NCBI GenBank assembly: GCA_917880885.1
Contig: OU862922.1
Location: 1,922,001 to 1,986,000 of the forward strand
Reading direction: 5' to 3'
DNA: 64,000 nucleotides
Source: Limnephilus marmoratus
Taxonomy: Eukaryota; Arthropoda; Insecta; Trichoptera; Limnephilidae
Numbering within the stretch: the stretch's first letter is position 1; every line of letters starts with the position of its first letter. The translations under genes were made by a program, and so were the position numbers. Shown in pieces: positions 1-13,300 of the stretch. The notes beneath the pieces are model-generated. The model worked only from the letters and a program-made list of their open reading frames with translations, did not search any database and was not told the DNA's origin.

Positions 1-1940
1 AAAAGTGGTTTTGTACCCTAAAAGATAAACCACTTAAGTCTATAGCTATGTGTGGTTTATCCTTTTATCTTAATGGGAAGGGGGGGGGGTAAGATTTTGA
101 AGGCGAAAAAAAGACATATTTTCATGATTTTTTTTGGAGATATAAATAATGTTGATTTATTTTTTTTTATATACACGTTGTAGTATAATAACTGCATTAT
201 TTTTGAAAAAAAAATGCAATTAAAAATATTAATAAATAAGTCCGTGAGAGCTAATCTCCGGAGGCACCATGAAAAAAAGGAGTTATGCGGTGAACATCAT
301 AACTCGTTACCGGATCATTCAAAACAAAAAAATCGAAATGCGTTTAAAAGGTGGTATGTTTTTCTAGGTAATCAGAGGGAGTTTTTTTCGATTTTTTTTG
401 TTTTCGGCAGCATTTTGAAGTGGAAAACGCGATTTTTGCTAAAAAATTTTGTGAATTTGTTATTATAAAATAAAAGAAAAATGGCAAAAAAACTCTCTTT
501 GATTACCTGTTGATTTATGTGTAGAGAGAGTGTAAAAAATTTAAAAATGATCGGTCATGTTTTCAAGTTGTTACTGATAAACGTTCACAATTTCGTGATT
601 AAAATCAAAAACATATTTATTAGTTTATGCTTATATTTTTTATAATACAACTATTTTTTTTTAACTTGAGGAAAACTGTCGAAAAAGGATCAATTTATCT
701 AATGAATATTTTTGGTGCCTATCAATCAAATCGTTAATATAAAAAGAAACAAAATAAAATCATTTATTCGTTGTGATACTTAATGTTATACACGTCCAGA
801 CAATTAAAATGCAAAAAACGTATCGACAATATTTTGAATAAGCAACTCGTACAACTTGTGAATATGATTAAAATATGTACACATTTCTAGGAACGATAAA
901 ATATGATTCTCCAGAACAAGATCGATTCTAGAAAACGTATCGAACAGGTGTACAAAAAAAGGGTTCTCAATCATTGAACAAGTAAAAAAAAATCAAACAG
1001 TTTTATATCACAAAAAATCTACTGACCACAAGAAGCGACCGTTTTAAAATATTATTGCTCAATCGATTTAGCACGAATGTCAAGAGTTTTTTTGGCAAGT
1101 TTTTAGTTGTTTTAATGTCTCCATTTGAAATTGTTTAAAATTCCTCCCTCGCCCTCATTACAAGATTAGATAAAAGACTCTACACCTTCAGAATGAGAAT
1201 AAGCGCCCGGGAAGCAGCAGTCACAGAAGTAGTATGTAAAGTGTGATCTGCTAATATGTTAATCTCATGGGAATCAATTTATTCACCAGCCGAAAACAAA
1301 AAGAGTAACATCCTCTGGGGAGATTGTTATCTCCGAGGTGGCTCACGCAGAGTGGGTGTCAATTATGCTTATGGCCCATGTGAAAGATGGGGTGTCGATT
1401 TACATCAAGGCAATGCTCAATATAAGATTAATATTAACAAGTATAAAGTAACCATTAAATTTGGATGAAAAACGATAAGTTATTATTTTCTTATTTTAAT
1501 TTGAGCAGACTTACAACAATGATTCGGTATCACTGAGCTATTGAGGCAACCGTAATTCTGCGGTATTTTGTTGCTAGTAGGTGCCTATAATTATTGTTAT
1601 GTGATTTATTATTATTTATTAACAGTCTTATTGTCACCAATGTAATAATTAGGTTTCAAATTTATAAAATGCACATTCGTATTTTTTCCTAAAATAATAA
1701 CAACAGTGCTTTTACACTTGGTGAAGTCCCGGCATCGCTCAGAATTTACGTAAATCAGACAGTAATCGTAGTATTATTTTGAACGTCCAGTGTGCAAATG
1801 TCAAAATTCTCCTCTAAGGGATGGTAAAGCGGTATCTTTCTATTGATTTGAAGGTCAAGTGTGCAAAATTTCATAAATCTAGGAATAAAACTGTAGATTT
1901 TTATAATGTTAAAAGCTACCCACAAACTATTCGTGATAAT
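1..1940. other. AT-rich non-coding flank
   Basis: No supportable gene. Homopolymer A/T runs are frequent. A 70-codon open frame at 1256-1468 has moderate complexity but matches nothing I know. The stretch 1720-1870 (GTCCCGGCATCGCTCAGAAT type) resembles the start of the family A repeat that follows and a related stretch at 20461-20650. Confidence 0.5.
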
Positions 1941-1949
1941 AATAATAAA

Positions 1950-2420
1950 CTAGCTAATTCCCGGTATGCGTTGCTATGCCATTTTACAAAAAAAATGTTT
2001 CTCCTTGCGTGTCCTTTCCCATTCGTACCGTCCGCCTTCCGCCTCCCCTTCCTCTCCCGCGTCCCCTTCCCCTCTTGCATTCCCACTCCGCCTCCTTCAC
2101 CTTCCCTCTCCCCACTCCACTGCCCCCCTTCCCCGTCCCGCAAATCTCCCTACCCGTGCTCCTCTCCCCCTCCCTCCATCCCCCTCCCGCGTACATTCAG
2201 TCCCGGTACATTCAGTTTTCAAACAGCTCGCGTGCCACCTATTGCAATTTTTGTATACAAATTTCATAATGCCAGAGCTCAGCAGTACAAATATACAGAC
2301 TTTGTCCTCGCAATAACGAACACAAAAAAAAGAATTATCCAATTTGGTGCAGTCGTTTGGAAGTTATGCGCGTACATAGATTTCGGCGATTCATCTTTAT
2401 TTATATATATATTTATATGT
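1950..2420 (+). repeat. Dispersed repeat family A (CT-rich, Helitron- or SINE-like), copy 1
   Basis: Starts TTCCCGGTATGCGTTGCTAT, followed by an exceptionally pyrimidine-rich block (2000-2200) and the shared block CAGCTCGCGTGCCACCTATT. The same order recurs at 16265, and in reverse at 36004, 56135 and 63124. Open frames inside the block on both strands are composition artefacts. The CTAGCTGGTCCCCGGCATGC-like end in the best copy recalls CTAG-ended Helitron-like repeats, but that is a weak inference. Confidence 0.6.
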
Positions 2421-3800
2421 AAATCAATTTTCTCGGTTAAAACGGAAACGTCGGAAACGTCAGGAGTTAAAAAGTCCTTTTCAGGAGTACGTTACGCGGG
2501 TAAACCGAGAAAATTGTTTTACATCTTACTCCCGTGAAAACCTTAACCATAACATATATTATATATATACATATATATAAAAGTACATAGGTAGATAGTT
2601 TTCTTTTTAAAAAAGAAGAACGCAGATAGCACCGTTTTGTAATAATTCACCATTATTCACTTATTATATTAGTAATATAACAAAGTAGAAAAGGATTTAT
2701 AATAGATTACGTTGCTATCCACTCGAGCGATAGAGATTTTAGGATGTTCGGTTTTTGAACTGCTTACTGCGGTAATTCACCAAAATTTCAGAGTTTAATC
2801 CATATTTTCAGGTTTTATGAAAATTAAAAAAAAAAAATTGTAAAATTTGTAATTAATTTAAATTTATATACATCACCTACCCAAATTTTTTTTTTTTTTT
2901 TTTTTTTTTTAACTTTATTTATTTCCATTTCTTTGTACATAGATATAATGTATAATAGCAAATAGTATAAAATAACATAAAATATAATAACAAATAATAT
3001 GAATAAGAAATGAAAACCCACTAAGGCACTGCCTGAGTGTGGGTAATATTAATACAAAATACTATATTTCTAAGTACCCAAAGTATAAAAAAACTTAAAA
3101 AACATATAAAATATAAAGTTAGTATAAAAATTTAGTATTACATACGTAGAATAAATGAAAAAGGTTTTGTTTCAGCTATTATAAAAATAAAATAAAAATA
3201 TGGAGAAAAACATACTAATTTCAATTTTAGAGTAGTTTTAGAACAATTTTAGAACATACTAATTTCAATTTCAAATTAGAGTAGCTATCACTCGAGTGGA
3301 AAATATTGGTATATAGCAAACTGGATAATATATACCCCGTCGACGACGGAATGCAGCGATTCAGTAGAACTGATTTCCTATCAGCTATGCAAGTTTCGAA
3401 GTCACGAGGTCCAGCGTGGCGCCGCGACGTCTTTCTTGGCCGCGCCTCTCATCAATATTTACGTCGATTTTCAGTTAAATAATGTTATATTTATGAACTT
3501 TCATGCTGTTGTCAAGATTAAAGATACTGTTTTATTATTTTTTTAAAACATAAAGTCACAATCTTTGGTAATTCGAAGAAGAGACCCGAACAATTTAATT
3601 GTTAAAGGAGAATTTCAGGGAATTTTCAGGACATGACAAAAGCTTCAGTTTTCGGGGCCAGTAATTTGTTTTGAGTCAATGTTTGCGCTGAAAAATAGAA
3701 ACGATATGAACTAATTGATTTTTGATTGGCAAAAAGATATTCGACACTTCAAATATTGGGTTATTTTTATGTGCGGAGGAATTAAAAAATCTTTCAAATG
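2421..3800. other. AT-rich non-coding stretch
   Basis: Poly-T at about 2887-2910 and short AT repeats. A small GC-richer island (3335-3465, GGTCCAGCGTGGCGCCGCGA) stands out from the background but has no open frame of note; it may be a repeat fragment or a regulatory island. Confidence 0.4.
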
Positions 3801-3814
3801 TCAAATTTTGGAAA

Positions 3815-4095
3815 GGGGGCCGATGCGTTTGCCCACTCACCGGTTCGGGAAAGATTACTTGAGGGAGACCTAACCTAGCCAGACTCTCTAGACCCATCAC
3901 CTTGCATCGCAGTGGGAGGGATGGATTCATACGTCCGTCACTCCTACAAATACTGACCCTAGATTCCTACCCAACCCTCATACCATTTTTATTCGCAGAA
4001 CTTATTTTCCTTCCTTTCCCTAAAAATACTTTTACGAAATTCCCAAAGGCCCTGATGGATTTTTTTTTCTCAAGGCTAATGATAAAAAAAAAAAT
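3815..4095 (+). repeat. Dispersed repeat family B, copy 1
   Basis: Contains GGCCGATGCGTTTGCCCACT, the CACCTTGCATCGCAGTGGGA block, CCTACCCAACCCTCATACC, and a CCCTGATGGA tail ending in a short A-run. Blocks are shared with copies at 13835, 15150, 33195, 58370 and 59575. The tail resembles the 3' tail of the LINE fragments at 22190-22345, so it may be a SINE that borrows LINE machinery, or a LINE 3' end. Confidence 0.65.
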
Positions 4096-4099
4096 AGTA

Positions 4100-6570
4100 A
4101 TGTTTATTTTTTCTTTCTTATTCGCGTTTTCCAATTGTACTCGTAGTTGCATTCCAGAAGAGAGTTAAAAAAAAATAACTATTGTCATTTTGTGACGTTT
4201 CTTTGAACAAATTGCACAATTCTTTAATTGAAATAAAAGAAGTTATATAAAATGTATGGTTTACAATTAAGTTGATAGATATTTACTAGGCAAGTACCCA
4301 TCTATTTGTAAATCTTATGATTTCGGAGCATATTTAGGTTTTTATTTATTAATTTTCGACGGGTAGTCTACTGTTCACAGAATTACTAGCATGTGTAATT
4401 TGCATAATTAGGTAATAATTAAATATAACGTAGTTGTCCCAGCCCTAAATCACGGTGGTCGTGGATCCAATGCCGATCACCAGAAGATCAGCAAACTGTC
4501 CAAAATGAAAAGAGCCAATAAAAATTTTCGGTTGGCTCCCGAACGGGTCGATTGGCATACCAATAATTTAAAACCTAATCCATGGATTGTACCATATACA
4601 AGTAGAAGATTTAGCAGAGCGATGAGCGTTTTGCCGTCGAAACTAGTTTTGAAAATTTTGGAATATTGATCTATTTGTAGTAAAGCAGTTACAAAACTGG
4701 ACACTAATAACATTTCTGAGCCAAATTTACCACAATAAATTTTAAAATATATCGATCGTTCAGTTGATTAGTCAGACATCTCCGAAAAATCGAAATTTGA
4801 GTGGAGTATGCAGTTATGTGTAAAAGTATATCCTCTATCTGGTTCAAATTACTCGTAAACACTACAAAATTAATTATAACCCAGAAAAACTTGTACTAAA
4901 TTAAAGAAAATTTTGATGTTTGTTTTTCGGTCACTAATAGGACTTTTCAAAATGTCATATAGAGGGTGTTAAGGGACGTACTTGACTTACTTTAACCAGT
5001 GATTCCTGACATTATTTGGAGTAAAAAATATAAATGAAATTTTAGTCCCCGATGACGTTTTTTTGTTCAAATTTTTTTCCATCCAAATCAAACAAAAAAT
5101 ATTCTTTCGCATGTCATCACTGGTTACTCAGCCAAGTAGCCAACCAACCGTTTACCTCGCGTCCAACTGTCCAACACCTACCATTTTTTATGTTTTTGTC
5201 AAAAAACCATTGAAAATGTCACCGGTGACCAAAATTCGTTAATTTTTTTATTCCAAATAACCTCCCTACTTTCCAGAATAAGTACATTATTATCATATCA
5301 AATATCGGTCTATTACTATACCACGTACAAGACAAATAATAATGAAAGTGGATAAAGCAAAGCAAAGCAGGAGAGGATTGTGACATTTAGTTTTAACACC
5401 CTAGTAATGTAAGGAAGCGTAAGGTTAGCTATGCTATTTGTTGTTTTTTGTGGCATTCGTACTTTTGATCATCCATGTCACAATGCACATCACTCTTGAG
5501 AACAACACCAACAAACACAGACGAGCTGAGTTTTAAATGAAGTGAAAAATCATGTCAACATATATTATTGCATTGGTAATCGAACACGTTAAATTAAATT
5601 GGTGACTTGGAATCCAGCAAGGTATTTCGTGTCCCTCTACCAAACTGCCATTCCAGTTATTCGTCGAAAAAAGCCTTTATTGTTATTCCATCACCCACCC
5701 AATCAGATATTCCGCCGGTAAAGTGGGTGTACGATGACTAATGGCGATTTTAACGCTTTATATCTGCGACAATTTACAGACTGATGCGACGTGACACGCT
5801 TCCAGAAGTGCCCCCGTCCTGCGCTTGTCCACTCCGTGCCTTACCAACTTAGTATTCCCAGAGCTTCCTTGGCTCTTTTATTTTCATGTCTCGACGGCTA
5901 TTGAGCGAAATTATGGACATTTATTAGCAGGTAAATGCTGGGCTTTTGATTGACGTCAATTTATAATCGGATTTTCATTGTTTCATTGCATAACTCGGTG
6001 CTAATATGGACATTATTTTAGTGAATCGGTTACGGATGCCCTTAAGAGAGGCACTACCCGGAACTAGTGGGATGACGGGATTGCCGAAGGAGGAATGTTG
6101 TTCTTCTTTAGTCGGTTCCTCATTGCTGAGAATTGCTGTAAGGCAGATTAAATTTGGCAAAAAAAGGGTGGAATATAAAACTAACAAAGTAAAAATATTG
6201 CTTAACCCTATAAAAACTAATCTTCAATTCTGAAACAAAGACGATATTGAAAGTATCTTAACACTCTTCTACGAAATGCAATTATTGTTATACACGTGAA
6301 AAATCCTATTCGTTTTCAAAACTGTACGTACCGTATAAAAATGAGGGGTTTTAAAAGTTATCACATATAATTTTTGATACTTATAATGTGCACAGACAAA
6401 CAGACAAATAGACAAACAAATATCAACTGTCCAATAAAGGTGCACAAGGTGATTTTCTGACGAAACATTATTACTAGTATAGTACGGATAATCATCTTAA
6501 GGGCGCTTTAAATTGTTGTGACCTTTTTTGGACGGTTGGCATTTGATCGTTTTTTTGTATTTTTTTAATA
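4100..6570. other. Non-coding stretch with one dispersed repeat
   Basis: 4960-5230 is a repeat (GGGTGTTAAGGGACGTACTT; GTGATTCCTGACATTATTTG) that returns at 43120-43400 and in part at 51408-51510. On the + strand, 4480-4665 contains a short open run (WIVPYTSRRFSRAMSVLPSK) that looks like a degenerate retroelement tail but cannot be named. The rest holds nothing I recognise. Confidence 0.45.
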
Positions 6571-6576
6571 TTAAAA

Positions 6577-6855
6577 CTATCTTTTATGTAATAAAATTAT
6601 AATTAAGAATAAAACAATGTATGTAAAGTCTTCTTCTTCTTTGTGTGCCGTATCAGGTCCCCCCGACGCTTGGCCATCACTCTTGAAAATGTCTCTCTGT
6701 CTTGCAAATGTCTCTCTCTCTATCTGGAATAGCTCCTCCACACTTCTAATGCCGGCCCACTCTTGTATATTTCGCAGCCAAGACATTTGTCTCCTACCAG
6801 GCCCTCGGCGACCCTCTATCTTGCCTTTAAATATTAAATGGAGTAAGTGATACTT
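6577..6855 (-). pseudogene. LINE reverse-transcriptase C-terminal fragment (RTE-like)
   Basis: The minus strand reads GKIEGRRGPGRRQMSWLRNI, QEWAGIRSVEELFQ, then the zinc-ribbon-free tail. The (G-K-x-x-G-x-R-G-x-G-R-x-x-x-S-W-L-x-N-I) pattern is characteristic of the C-terminal end of insect non-LTR retrotransposon polyproteins. No RT core is nearby, so this is a 5'-truncated relic about 300 bp before the dysf bHLH exon. Confidence 0.75.
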
Positions 6856-7166
6856 GGTATGTAAAGCCACATCAACATAAAAAAGAGACAATAAATTTGA
6901 GTTAATTAAAAAAAGAGCGAAAACTAGACGATCAGATTCTAGAAATTTTGTAAAGTTCTGGGGGCAATTTCTAAATATGTCTGGTATATTTACTACAGTG
7001 GATGAATTGTTAAATTGGTTATTTAAAGGAATATAAAAAAGTTTTAGGAATTTTTAGTAGACGGTGGTTGAGATTTGTTTTGATTGAATCTTTTAGGTTC
7101 GCAGTACACAATCAGGAGCTGGAGAAGAAATTTATAATTAATCAGTGTTTTTATTTCGATTGTCAG

Positions 7167-7351
7167 CAGTTTCGAGCCCACCAAGTCCACGAAGGGTGCC
7201 AGCAAGATGCGAAGAGACCTCATTAACGCAGAAATCGCCAATCTGCGCGACTTGCTCCCCTTACCACCTTCCACCCGCCAGCGCCTCTCCCAGCTGCAGC
7301 TCATGGCACTCATCTGCGTCTACGTCAGGAAGGCTAACTACTTCCAGCAAG
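7167..7351 (+). CDS. dysf: dysf exon a: bHLH domain
   Basis: Encodes [20 protein letters not shown] and continues through the loop [11 protein letters not shown] into helix 2 ([20 protein letters not shown]). The acceptor is CAG at 7164-7166 or, three bases later, at 7167-7169; both keep the frame, so the exact first residue is uncertain (a NAGNAG-type tandem acceptor). The donor is GTAGGC at 7352, leaving phase 1. One leading base belongs to a codon begun in an upstream exon, so the initiator Met is not here. The internal ATG at 7207 lies inside the basic region and is unlikely to be the start. Confidence 0.88.
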
Positions 7352-10300
7352 GTAGGCTTCGTTTTGTCCTGGCCTAGGTACTGTCAACAACTTGAATCCC
7401 CAACTAACCACCGATTCATCCAGCCTCTAGTCAATCCAAAGACTTTTAAAATGGCATCAAAAGGATCCTGTGAAAAACAAGACAACTTTCAAACCTCCGA
7501 AATTAAAATAATGTGATGGTTTACGTCTCAAAATGATAATATAACGACAAAGGTCTGGGTTCGGAGATCAAAATATATTAATTCAGTGAAATGCAAATAA
7601 ACATTCGTACATGGTTTTACTCACGTAGGTACTGATACTGCCTAATATTAGCATTACATCGTAGAGTGGATAAATCTTTCAGTGCCGAGGGACCACAATA
7701 CTAAACTTTGAATACGTTTAAATTGTTGATCAAATAGGCTGATATTTTTTATTGCCGATAGACTTCCCAATCTTCCACACTGAAAGAAATGTTTAGGTAC
7801 TATTTACTAAATTTTCAGTAATTATCTACCAAACAGTTTAGTTGCTGTGGTGACTGCCGAACATTTAGCTACTTTTGCTAAACAGCAGTTTATTTATGAC
7901 AGCTTAACGATTCAGATATTTTAGCTAAACTAATCGGTTGAGACAGCTTTCTGTGTTTAGTTGTGTTACCTAAACTGTTGAGTATTTTATATCTAAACCA
8001 TTTTGAAGTGTTTGGTTAGAAAAACATAACTGTTTAGATGTAGTAACCTTATTATTTAGTTAATATTCCAAAATGTTTAGGTTGATTAACTAAACTTTGG
8101 TTGGAATAGCCCTACCGATATAGGTGTTTTAGCTATCTACTGCAAGCTAGCTTTAGGTACTGTAGCTTAGCTTTTTGGTTGGATTATCTATATTAAATAG
8201 GAAGTTCAGCTTTGCAGTTTAGCTGAAAATAATACAGGGTGAAATGTAACCACCATCAACTCGAAGGATTATACCCATGATTCAGAATCATGGGTTAAAT
8301 ACTTTAAGTTGCTGGTAGTTTATTACAAACCTTTTGAGAGATGAAACCTAAATAAATAAATATTATGTTTTGTAAGACTAGAATCTACTTATTAAAAACC
8401 TCACATAAAAGTTATTTTGTTAAGAATCGTCTCTCAAAATATTGTTTCCAGCTACCAGCAAAGCCACAAAAAAGAAAACACACACACACACCTTTAATCA
8501 TACACACATCACCTTTAAATTTGTCTATTCAAGCTTCCAGATTCCATGAAATTAAATAATCCATTACAACTAGGAACAGCGGCCGGCATATAATAACGCG
8601 CGCAACGAACGTCAATTCCTGTCTAGTGCGTACTGAGAACTGAGAACGGCGCCATCTTGGCCGGGACACTAGCGATAACGAAAAGGCCGGTGTGTGCTCG
8701 GCTACCAAAGTTTGGGAGATTTTACTAAAGTTTTGTAGCAGTTTGCTCAAGTTTGTGCAATGCAACTAATTGTTATGTAAAAATACCAAATTTAGATATT
8801 CCAACCTCAGTTTGGCTATTTGAACAAAACATTTAACCAAACTAGATGTTTAGTTAAATTTAGCTAAATACTTTGGGAATTAATAAATAAACTTAAGCTA
8901 CTAAAGCGAAATAGGTTTAGTAAATAACTTTAGGTTAATTAACCAAACAGATTTTTTTGTTTAGGTAAGTAAGCTTTTAGTATGCTATTATTAAAGTTTA
9001 GCAGTAGTAGCTCAAGCACCTTTTACTAAACAACGACGGTATCTGCACATAAAGTAGTTTAGGAACTAGTAGCTGAAGTTTAGGCGATGGTTACACAACT
9101 TCAATTAGCTTAACACTTTAGCTAACTCATTTTTTTCAGTGCAGAACCAAGCTGGTTTTCCGTTGTTTCCTTTTTTTTGTACTCCTCGAAACATTTTGTT
9201 TTTAAATTTTGGAGTAGAGGCTGTTTAGGCCTTCCAGTTAGACCCATGCGGTAATAGCTAAATGGTCATTACAATTGTTGAAACCATCCTTGCAATAAAA
9301 GACCTCTTGACTACCACGTACATTTCATTCTGATGTTTATTTTTTCTCCTCGAAAACATAGAGATTTGGCACTTGCACCACATTCACATTGTATATTATA
9401 ACTTACTCATGCACCTTATTCCCCTTTTTCTGGCATCCGATAGGCCAACCGAAACAACTTCTCAACATCTTAAATATATGTCTTCAGACCAAAGTTCCTT
9501 AGCCGTGAAAATCCGTTATCCTTATATTCGCATTCCATCTTGGAATGAATAAATCTTTGCCTTTAAATTGTTGATCAAATTGGCTGAAATTATTTTTTTT
9601 ACTGCCGATAGAATTCCTAATATTACTTAATTAAGCTGCTTAGCATCCAATCTATCAATTATTGCATTCTTCAAATTTTAATTTTGAAAGCCCCTTAATC
9701 AATTGCCGGTTTGAGTTGCGTATAGTATTTTTTTATTGGTATTTGTGGATCAAAATCTTGCAAAATACTTAAGGTCGCTTGACAGATCAAGTAAGTTTTC
9801 CAAATCTGTAAATATTAACTCGAATATTTGCTTATTTGTTACACCGGAAAATGTACATATTTCACTAGCGTAAATTTGTTTAAATTTTACCCCATTCACA
9901 TTTTACACGACCCATGCATCTTATCTCTTTTCTTCAGGAGCCCATTTTTCAAAAGTGGTACAAAACCAATCGATAAAGCTTCTCTTTAAAAAATCTTTAA
10001 AAAGACTCCCATCTGAAGATCTTCATCAACCGTGATAATCCTTAGCCTCTTTCCACGTCCTACAGAAATATTAATTCCTTGTTGAACTTCCTTACTCCAC
10101 CATCCATGATATCTTCAGAAGACTTCAGTATAGGTAGAATTATAGCACTGTTCATTGCATGTACCTTCACCGCATAATTAGCTAGAAATATTAAGTCATT
10201 ACATTTTCTATTAGTATAAGTTGTTCATATAGCAACAAAAACGGTAGGTATATGCGAAGGAGCTTACAACCTTTATTTTATTATATCTGTACGAAATACG

Positions 10301-13300
10301 CAAGAACGAGGAATATTTAGATATACATCGAAGACATTAAAACAATGTTTAGAGGTTGATAATAATTTATTGCATGTAAAATAATAATACAATGATATGT
10401 TTTCTATTGTCTTATGTTCACGCTTTGTTTTATTCTGTCATCACGACATTTTTCATTTGTTGTATTTTAAAACTATTGTGGCAATGGAAATGTCATTAGT
10501 TTCTTTAACAATACAGTACATATCAATTATTATCTATATTTGGTTTTTATCACACCTTTATATTATCATTTTACGTTTTTATTTTATTAGCACTATTTGA
10601 ATGATTTTATGTGTGAGTCAAAATTTTTTATCATTTTAAAGAAAGAAAGAAAAAAAACTTTAAAAACTTTCCACACTAGAGCGACCAAATAAATTTCAAA
10701 TAATTGTGAAATCAATGATTCAATCAAATATTTGTCTAAGTCAGTTTGTTAAACCTTCGGGTACCTGTTTTGTGATTTTGTCATCAAGCTACTTTAAATA
10801 TTTCAGATTCATGATTTATTTAGAAATATTCCCGGTTGTGGTTATTTTTCGAGCTTCGCTATTTTTTAACTTATCCTAAAATAGAAACTGTTTTTGAAAC
10901 CAATTAACAGATTCTTTTAGATTTCAATATTAAAATCAGTCAAATGCAATTAAAAGCATTAAAATTTTTATTTCAAAAATATGTGTTTTGTTTTACTAAC
11001 TTGCTGATTACTTATTTGTTAACTGTAAAAATACCACTTTATGTAAAAAAATAAATACATATGAAGCATAATATGTGTGTAAATGCTCAAAAGTATTATA
11101 AAAGTTATTGTCACTTCACTTTTTTTTTCGTTTTATATTAAATTAATGAATAAAAATTCTCAAATTTTCGAACCTTTCGACAAATCTTTCGCGAACATGC
11201 ACAATTTTACGCCTATTGTAAACATTTAAATGCAAATACAAAGCATACCTCTTTCTAACCCTGCTTAAATCGTATAACTTACAACTTGTACAAAAGGAGA
11301 CATAATGATTTTATGAACCCGTCTCAGTTTGTGCCGTAAAGGGCATAAAGAACTCTACTGATATCGATGTACTACGTACTAAATGGTGCAAAAATACCCG
11401 AGGAATTTTAGGTTGAAATTATCTGATATTTAGTCAATATTAATTTAAATACATATTTACCTAAATTGATCGACCATCGATAATAATCGTCGGTTGAATC
11501 ATAGATTTCGCAATTCATTTAGCTGAATTTGATTACTAGTGCAGAAGGCAGTAAAACGATTATTTTGTATTGTGTTTGAACGTATTTTATTGTTTAATTT
11601 TTTATTTATTTATGCACTTTCGTTTGATTTTATTTTATTTTTTCCCTTAGTTTTGAAGTGTCACGACTTTTCCCACCATTATCACCATCACGCACCGACG
11701 CCAAATATTGGATTTTCCAAAGTAAGTTGACTCAATTATGTTTTTTTTTATCATACATATACTCATATTTTAACTAACCATTATATACGACCCCTTCTGA
11801 AAGATGGTTTCTTCTGGCTCATATCACCTTAGATGTCATGTATTTGGACGTAATACACCACGAGAGCGAACGAGATAACAATAACAATATTCTAACCATT
11901 TTTTTTTGCATGACTGAACGTGAACATACGTGAAAAATTCATAATATTTGATTGTATATTCAATTTAAAATGTTTGTCGTCAATAATAGCCTAGTTATGA
12001 AACGTTGTAATTTCCTGCGACAATATTTTCATCGGCAGTAAAAATTATGTAAAACGTTCATAAGAGGTATTTACTGAACTGCATATTTATTTGAATTACA
12101 AACATTTATAATGAAGTGTGTTGTTCTGGATTATCCACTGATTAGTATATTCGATCTGGAATTTTCAATAAAACTTGGTTCGTTATAAATTTTTGTTTGA
12201 GATTACGATTTCTCGTTATTATCTTTTTCAATGAATAACTAATTGGACCTAAACGCCCGTTCTAAACGGTATTTTGTTTTAATATGCGGCGCTCAGTGAG
12301 CTGCTCGCCCAGTGTTGCCAACTCGTATTTTGAAAAATACGTAAGTCGGACTAGAAAATTACGTAGATCTACATACTTTTTTTCCTGTCTGAGTGAAATT
12401 AAGAACTTAGGTTAGGTGAAAGTGAATAAATTGAATAAATTCTGAATACTCGAAGGCATTAATTTATTTCAATGAAATGAAAACAAATCACTTTGCATAG
12501 AACGCTTAAGTAATCAAAATTTTCAATGTGTTTCGAAACCAGTGGCTTCTTTTCAGGATAAAATTAAAATTAACAAAAATAAAAACATGTATAGACAAAT
12601 GGGTACTTACCTACAGACAAAAAACATTACGAAGACCGGTGACTAGTTATTTAATATTAGCGTGAAAACAATTATATAAAAAGGACATTTTAGACATTAC
12701 ATATTATTTTATATAATAGTTTTTTATGATACCTTTAAATAATTAATCACCAATTTCTGTAATGTTTTTTGTCTGTAGGTACTTATTTGTCTATACTTGT
12801 CTGTCCTAAGTTATTTTTGTTAATTTTCATTTTATCCTGACTATTGATAAATTAAATACGTTGATAATTTTGAATAAATAAGTGGTAAATACAAAGTGAT
12901 TTGCTTTTATTTAAATAAAATGACGCCAAAAAATGACGATTTACGATTAACGATGAAAAGAATTCCTTTCAGTTTATAAAACATCTTGTTTCTACGGCTT
13001 TCTGAAGCAAATATAAAATGACATTTGGTGTGAACATTCAACATCTATGTACCTACTCGTAATAATTACAATCAAGTTTATTTAACATTGTTTATAACCA
13101 ATCGCAAATCTTAATTAAAACAACATTTATAAACAACATCTCAATAAATTTAAGTGTTGGTACAATAATCAAATACCAGTCTTAAAACAAATGAAATTTA
13201 CGACATTAAATAAAATTAATGAGAAATAATGTTTTATTATCGTCGATGATCTTTCAACGAGAAAAAACACTGAACAATTATTTGGTTGTCGGATGATTTT

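Noticed and set aside
1256..1468. Possible small protein of 70 residues
   Set aside because: Composition is plausible but there is no recognisable domain, no splice context and no homology I can name.
1821..2537. Open frame of 238 codons on + and overlapping frames on -
   Set aside because: It runs through the CT-rich block of a dispersed repeat; the same Pro/Ser-rich product appears at every family A copy.
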